In this document: piece after piece, positions 60,950 through 64,000 of the stretch | Layout of the letters: each line of letters begins with the position of its first letter | Position numbering within the stretch: the first letter of the stretch is position 1 | Assembly: GCF_001544615.1 (NCBI RefSeq) | Contig: NZ_FCNV02000002.1 | Span: 62,001-126,000 of the forward strand | Direction of reading: 5' to 3' | Source: Caballeronia concitans | GTDB lineage: Bacteria > Pseudomonadota > Gammaproteobacteria > Burkholderiales > Burkholderiaceae | Length of the DNA: 64,000 nucleotides | Made by a program: the position numbers and the translations under genes | The notes under the pieces: generated by a model | What the model was told of the DNA's origin: nothing | Databases searched by the model: none | The model's input: only the letters and a program-made list of their open reading frames with translations

Positions 60950-62607
60950 ACGACGTCATCGCTGAAACCCGGAACTGGAACACGCGCGCACAGGAAAAGG
61001 CGCGGCGTCTGAAGCTGATCGAGCCGTGGCTGACCGGCTCCGTGCTCGATTCCGCGCGCATCGTCGATGCGTTGAGCGCGCTGATCGTCACCGGCGACCG
61101 CGTCGCGCTCGAAGGCAACAACCAGAAGCAGGCCGACTTCCTTTCGCGCGCGTTCGCGAAGCTCGATCCCGAGCGCGTGCACGACATCCATCTGCTCATC
61201 TCGAGCATCAGCCGGCCGGAGCATCTCGCGCTCTTCGAGCAAGGCATCGCGCACAAGGTCGATTTCGCGTACGCCGGGCCGCAGAGTCTGCGCGTCGCGC
61301 AACTGCTCGAAGACGGCAAGCTGGAGATCGGCGCGATCTATACGTACATCGAACTGTATGCGCGCATGTTCATCGATCTCACGCCGCAGGTCGCGCTGGT
61401 GTGCGCGGTGCAGGCGGACCGTCACGGCAATCTCTATACCGGCGCGAACACCGAGGACACGCCGACCATCGTCGAGGCCACCGCGTTCCGGCATGGCATC
61501 GTGGTCGCGCAGGTGAACGAGATCGTCGATGAGCTGCCGCGCGTCGATATTCCCGGCTCGTGGGTCGATGTCGTCGTGCAGTCGGATCGCCCGTTCGCGG
61601 TGGAGCCGCTTTTCACGCGCGATCCGCGTCACATCGGCGAATTGCAGATCCTGATGGCGATGATGACCATACGCGGCATCTACGACCGTTACGGCGTCAC
61701 GTCGCTCAATCACGGCATCGGCTTCGATACCGCCGCGATCGAGCTGCTCCTGCCGACGTACGGCGAATCGCTCGGACTGAAAGGCAAGATCTGCACGAAC
61801 TGGGCGCTCAATCCGCATCCGACGCTCATTCCAGCGATCGAGTCCGGCTGGGTGCAGAGCGTGCATTGCTTCGGCAGCGAAGTCGGCATGGAGGACTACA
61901 TCGCGGCGCGCTCCGACGTGTTCTTCACCGGACGCGACGGCAGCCTGCGCTCGAATCGCGTGTTCTGTCAGCTTGCGGGGCAATACGGCGTCGATCTCTT
62001 CATCGGCTCGACGCTGCAGATGGATGCCGACGCGAATTCGTCGACGGTCACGCTCGGGCGGCTCGCGGGCTTCGGCGGCGCGCCGAACATGGGACACGAT
62101 CCGCGCGGCCGACGCCATTCGAGCGAAGCGTGGCTGAAGCTGCTGAAAGACGACGGCCCGAATCCGAAGATCGCGCGCGGCCACAAACTCGTGGTGCAGA
62201 CCGCCGAGACGTACAAGAAGGGCGGCGAGCCGACCATTGTCGATGCGCTCGATGCCATCGCAGTCGGCGAGAAAAGCGGCATGCCGATCGCGCCCGTCAT
62301 GATCTACGGCGACGACGTCACGCACGTCGTGACCGAGGAGGGCATCGCGAATCTGCATGCGGCCGAAGGCGTCGATGAACGGCGCGCGGCGCTCGCGGCG
62401 GTCGCGGGCGTGACGCCCATCGGCATGCGCGCGAATCCTGCGAAGACGGAAGAGCTGAGACGGCGCGGCATCGTCGCGTATCCGGAAGACCTGGGCGTGC
62501 GGCGCGGCGAAGCGAAGCGCTCGCTGCTGGCGGCGCGCAGCATCGACGATCTCGTTTCGTGGTCGGGCGGGCTCTACGCGCCGCCCGCGCGCTTCAGAAG
62601 CTGGTGA
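60946..62607 (+). CDS. mdcA: Malonate decarboxylase alpha subunit (acetyl-S-ACP:malonate ACP transferase)
   Basis: 553 residues, the normal MdcA length. Diagnostic segments are RVALEGNNQKQADFLSRAFAKLDPERVHDIHLLISSISRPEHLALFE, YIELYARMFIDLTPQVALVCAVQADRHGNLYTGANTEDTPTIVEATAF, and GRLAGFGGAPNMGHDPRGRRHSSEAW. The subunit swaps the acetyl group on the prosthetic group of MdcC for malonyl. Its start overlaps the GntR stop by four bases, and mdcB follows within a few bases. The order mdcA-mdcB-mdcC-mdcD is that of biotin-independent systems. Confidence 0.96.
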   Translation: MNDVIAETRNWNTRAQEKARRLKLIEPWLTGSVLDSARIVDALSALIVTGDRVALEGNNQKQADFLSRAFAKLDPERVHDIHLLISSISRPEHLALFEQGIAHKVDFAYAGPQSLRVAQLLEDGKLEIGAIYTYIELYARMFIDLTPQVALVCAVQADRHGNLYTGANTEDTPTIVEATAFRHGIVVAQVNEIVDELPRVDIPGSWVDVVVQSDRPFAVEPLFTRDPRHIGELQILMAMMTIRGIYDRYGVTSLNHGIGFDTAAIELLLPTYGESLGLKGKICTNWALNPHPTLIPAIESGWVQSVHCFGSEVGMEDYIAARSDVFFTGRDGSLRSNRVFCQLAGQYGVDLFIGSTLQMDADANSSTVTLGRLAGFGGAPNMGHDPRGRRHSSEAWLKLLKDDGPNPKIARGHKLVVQTAETYKKGGEPTIVDALDAIAVGEKSGMPIAPVMIYGDDVTHVVTEEGIANLHAAEGVDERRAALAAVAGVTPIGMRANPAKTEELRRRGIVAYPEDLGVRRGEAKRSLLAARSIDDLVSWSGGLYAPPARFRSW

Positions 62608-62612
62608 TCGCG

Positions 62613-63479
62613 ATGAACGCCATTTCCCTTTTGCGCCGCGACGCCGAAGCATTCGTCGCGCCGCCGCTGACCATCGCGACACACGCCGTCGATGCGCTCG
62701 TCGCCGAGGCGCGTCTTACGCCCAAGCCCGCGCTCGTCGATGAACGCGGCAGCGGCGCGCATCGCGATCTCAATCTCGACACGATGCTGCGCTCCGCGCA
62801 TGCGCTGCAACCGACCTTCCTCGCGATCGCGCGCGCCGCGTGCGGCGTGCAGCCTTCGCAGGCGTTGCGCGAGCAGCTGGCGCGCATCGGCCGCGAAGGC
62901 GAATGTTCGATGATGCGCGCGACGAACGGCAGCAACGCGCATCGCGGCGCGATCTGGATCGTCGGCCTGCTCTGCGCGGGCGCGGCGATGCACGCACCGG
63001 ACGACAGCGACGCGATCTGCACATCCGCCGCCGCGATTGCGCAGTACGACGACCGCTACGCGCCCGCGTCCGTCGCGACGAGTCACGGCGCGCGCGTGAG
63101 CGAACGTTATCGCGTGGCGGGCGCGCGTGGCGAAGCGCGCGAGGGCTTTCCGCATGCGCGGCTTGTCGGCCTGCCCGCGCTCGATAACGCCCGCGCGCGC
63201 GGCCTCGCCGAATCCGATGCGCGGCTCGATGCGCTGATCGCGATCATCGCGTCGCTGGACGATACATGCCTGCTGCATCGCGGCGGAACGACGGCGCTCA
63301 CCACGGCGCAACGCGGCGCGAAGCGCGTGATGCGCGCAGGCGGCGCCGGCACGAACGAGGGCCGCGCCGCGCTCGCACGGCTCGACGCCGAATTGCTGGC
63401 GCTGAACGCATCGCCGGGCGGCGCCGCCGACCTGCTCGCCGCGACGCTCTTTCTCGACAGTCTCAGGCGCCTCGCCTGA
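62613..63479 (+). CDS. mdcB: Triphosphoribosyl-dephospho-CoA synthase
   Basis: 288 residues from the ATG at 62613. A GTG at 62604 overlaps the mdcA stop as GTGA and is an equally plausible coupled start. LTPKPALVDERGSGAHRDLNLDTMLRSAHALQPTF is the CitG/MdcB signature, with REQLARIGREGECSMMRATNGSNAHRGAIWIVGLLCAGAA and LIAIIASLDDTCLLHRGG following. It makes the 2'-(5''-triphosphoribosyl)-3'-dephospho-CoA precursor of the MdcC prosthetic group from ATP and dephospho-CoA. It lies between mdcA and mdcC, 35 bp before the latter. Confidence 0.93.
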   Translation: MNAISLLRRDAEAFVAPPLTIATHAVDALVAEARLTPKPALVDERGSGAHRDLNLDTMLRSAHALQPTFLAIARAACGVQPSQALREQLARIGREGECSMMRATNGSNAHRGAIWIVGLLCAGAAMHAPDDSDAICTSAAAIAQYDDRYAPASVATSHGARVSERYRVAGARGEAREGFPHARLVGLPALDNARARGLAESDARLDALIAIIASLDDTCLLHRGGTTALTTAQRGAKRVMRAGGAGTNEGRAALARLDAELLALNASPGGAADLLAATLFLDSLRRLA

Positions 63480-63514
63480 AAGGCACCACGAAGCGCATCG
63501 AAGAGGAACGAACG

Positions 63515-63817
63515 ATGGAAAACATGCGATACGAATACCCGGCCAAACGGCCCGTCACGCGCCGCGCGCATGTGGGCGTGGTCGGCTCGGGCGATCTCGA
63601 AGTGCTGCTCTCGCCCTCGCAGACGGCGAACGCGGAAGTGGTGATCCGCACGAGCGTCGATGGCTACGGTCATGTGTGGAAGAGCGTGCTGGACCGCTTC
63701 TTTCAGCGCTACGACGGCGCCGCGAAAATCGAACTCAACGACTTCGGCGCGACGCCCGGCGTCGTGATGCTGCGCCTCAACGAAGCGGTGGAAGCGAGCG
63801 AAGGAGACACGGCATGA
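63515..63817 (+). CDS. mdcC: Malonate decarboxylase acyl carrier protein (delta subunit)
   Basis: 100 residues from the ATG at 63515. HVGVVGSGDLEVLLSP contains the Ser25 to which the phosphoribosyl-dephospho-CoA group is attached. DGYGHVWKSVLDRFFQRYDGAAKIELNDFGATPGVVMLRLNEA fits the citrate-lyase-gamma-like fold of MdcC. It carries the acetyl and malonyl thioesters between MdcA and the decarboxylase. Its stop overlaps the mdcD start (ATGA). Confidence 0.93.
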   Translation: MENMRYEYPAKRPVTRRAHVGVVGSGDLEVLLSPSQTANAEVVIRTSVDGYGHVWKSVLDRFFQRYDGAAKIELNDFGATPGVVMLRLNEAVEASEGDTA

Positions 63818-64000
63818 ACGCGCACGACACTTTTCTCGCGCGGCACAGCTTCATCGAGCTGACGGCGCGCGAACGCGCACGCGCGCTCTTGGACAAGGGA
63901 ACCTTCCGCGAATTGCTCGGGCCGTTCGACAAGCTCGAATCGCCGTGGCTCGCGATGCAGAACATCGTCTGCCAGGCCGACGACGGCGCGGTGATCGCGC
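63814..64000 (+). CDS. mdcD: Malonate decarboxylase beta subunit (5' part, runs off the window)
   Basis: 62 residues are visible from the ATG at 63814, which overlaps the mdcC stop by four bases. DTFLARHSFIELTARERARALLDKGTFRELLGPFDKLESPWL is the start of the MdcD carboxyltransferase-like subunit that, with MdcE, decarboxylates malonyl-S-ACP. mdcE and the remaining mdc genes should follow to the right of the window. AAGGAG lies upstream of the start. Confidence 0.88.
   Translation, partial: MNAHDTFLARHSFIELTARERARALLDKGTFRELLGPFDKLESPWLAMQNIVCQADDGAVIA

Noticed and set aside
1-64000. CRISPR arrays, tRNA genes, insertion sequences and prophage genes
   Set aside because: Looked for by eye on both strands. 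I saw no regularly spaced direct repeats, no cloverleaf with a CCA-type end, and no transposase or integrase motif. A tRNA scan could still find one I missed.

Overview
The window reads as a high-GC beta-proteobacterial chromosome or large secondary replicon, most like Burkholderia sensu lato (Caballeronia or Paraburkholderia). The signs are a DUF4148 protein, a PXPV-repeat protein, a DUF3455 lipoprotein, the 1621-residue NAD-dependent glutamate dehydrogenase, a biotin-independent malonate decarboxylase operon, and an unusually dense set of sugar-acid catabolic modules with LysR, GntR, LacI and RpiR regulators. The genus is inferred from gene content only. I recognised no rRNA, tRNA, CRISPR array, insertion sequence or phage gene.

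Layout. 1-768 is the start of an amino-acid-type binding lipoprotein. 943-12484 is a stress-like island: UspA and DUF1840, a small membrane protein, and a seven-gene minus-strand operon (TPP enzyme, enolase-superfamily protein, duplicated membrane protein, gluconate-dehydrogenase subunit 3, GMC oxidoreductase, SDR, GH15). A 99-residue protein and an exported cupin follow. Four copies of one dyad, TATCAC-N3-GTGATA, sit upstream of four transcription units of this island. 12690-17117 is a GntR/MFS/lactonase/GntP cluster. 17667-20823 and 26049-30310 hold small exported proteins and a secreted phosphoesterase around the glutamate dehydrogenase gene. 30530-32080 is a chemoreceptor.

32164-35143 is a CitMHS-AtuA operon with a divergent LysR gene. 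36195-39995 is a LacI-controlled galactarate/talarate module with an operator inside its promoter. 40077-44854 holds a beta-propeller protein, a GH13 enzyme and a nucleoside-phosphorylase-like exported protein. 45060-48876 is an RpiR/aminotransferase/CMD/binding-protein cluster that shares an ACAAATGTTG element. 49442-50989 is a UxaA/GarD-type dehydratase, followed by a possible gene remnant.

51231-58656 is a LysR-controlled sugar-acid pathway: an enolase-superfamily dehydratase, an IlvD/Edd dehydratase, a DapA-family lyase, an MFS importer and a 2-hydroxyacid dehydrogenase. A shared 23-bp motif lies about 72-79 bp upstream of three of its start codons, always in the same relative orientation. 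58714 to the window end is the malonate decarboxylase operon (gntR-mdcA-mdcB-mdcC-mdcD, truncated), with a divergent MFS gene.

The most interesting content is regulatory: four apparently coherent local regulons readable from repeated dyads, of which the 943-11335 dyad family and the 54545-57453 motif family are the strongest. Start codons were adjusted from ribosome-binding sites and stop-start overlaps. Many long antisense open frames, a side effect of high GC, were left out.
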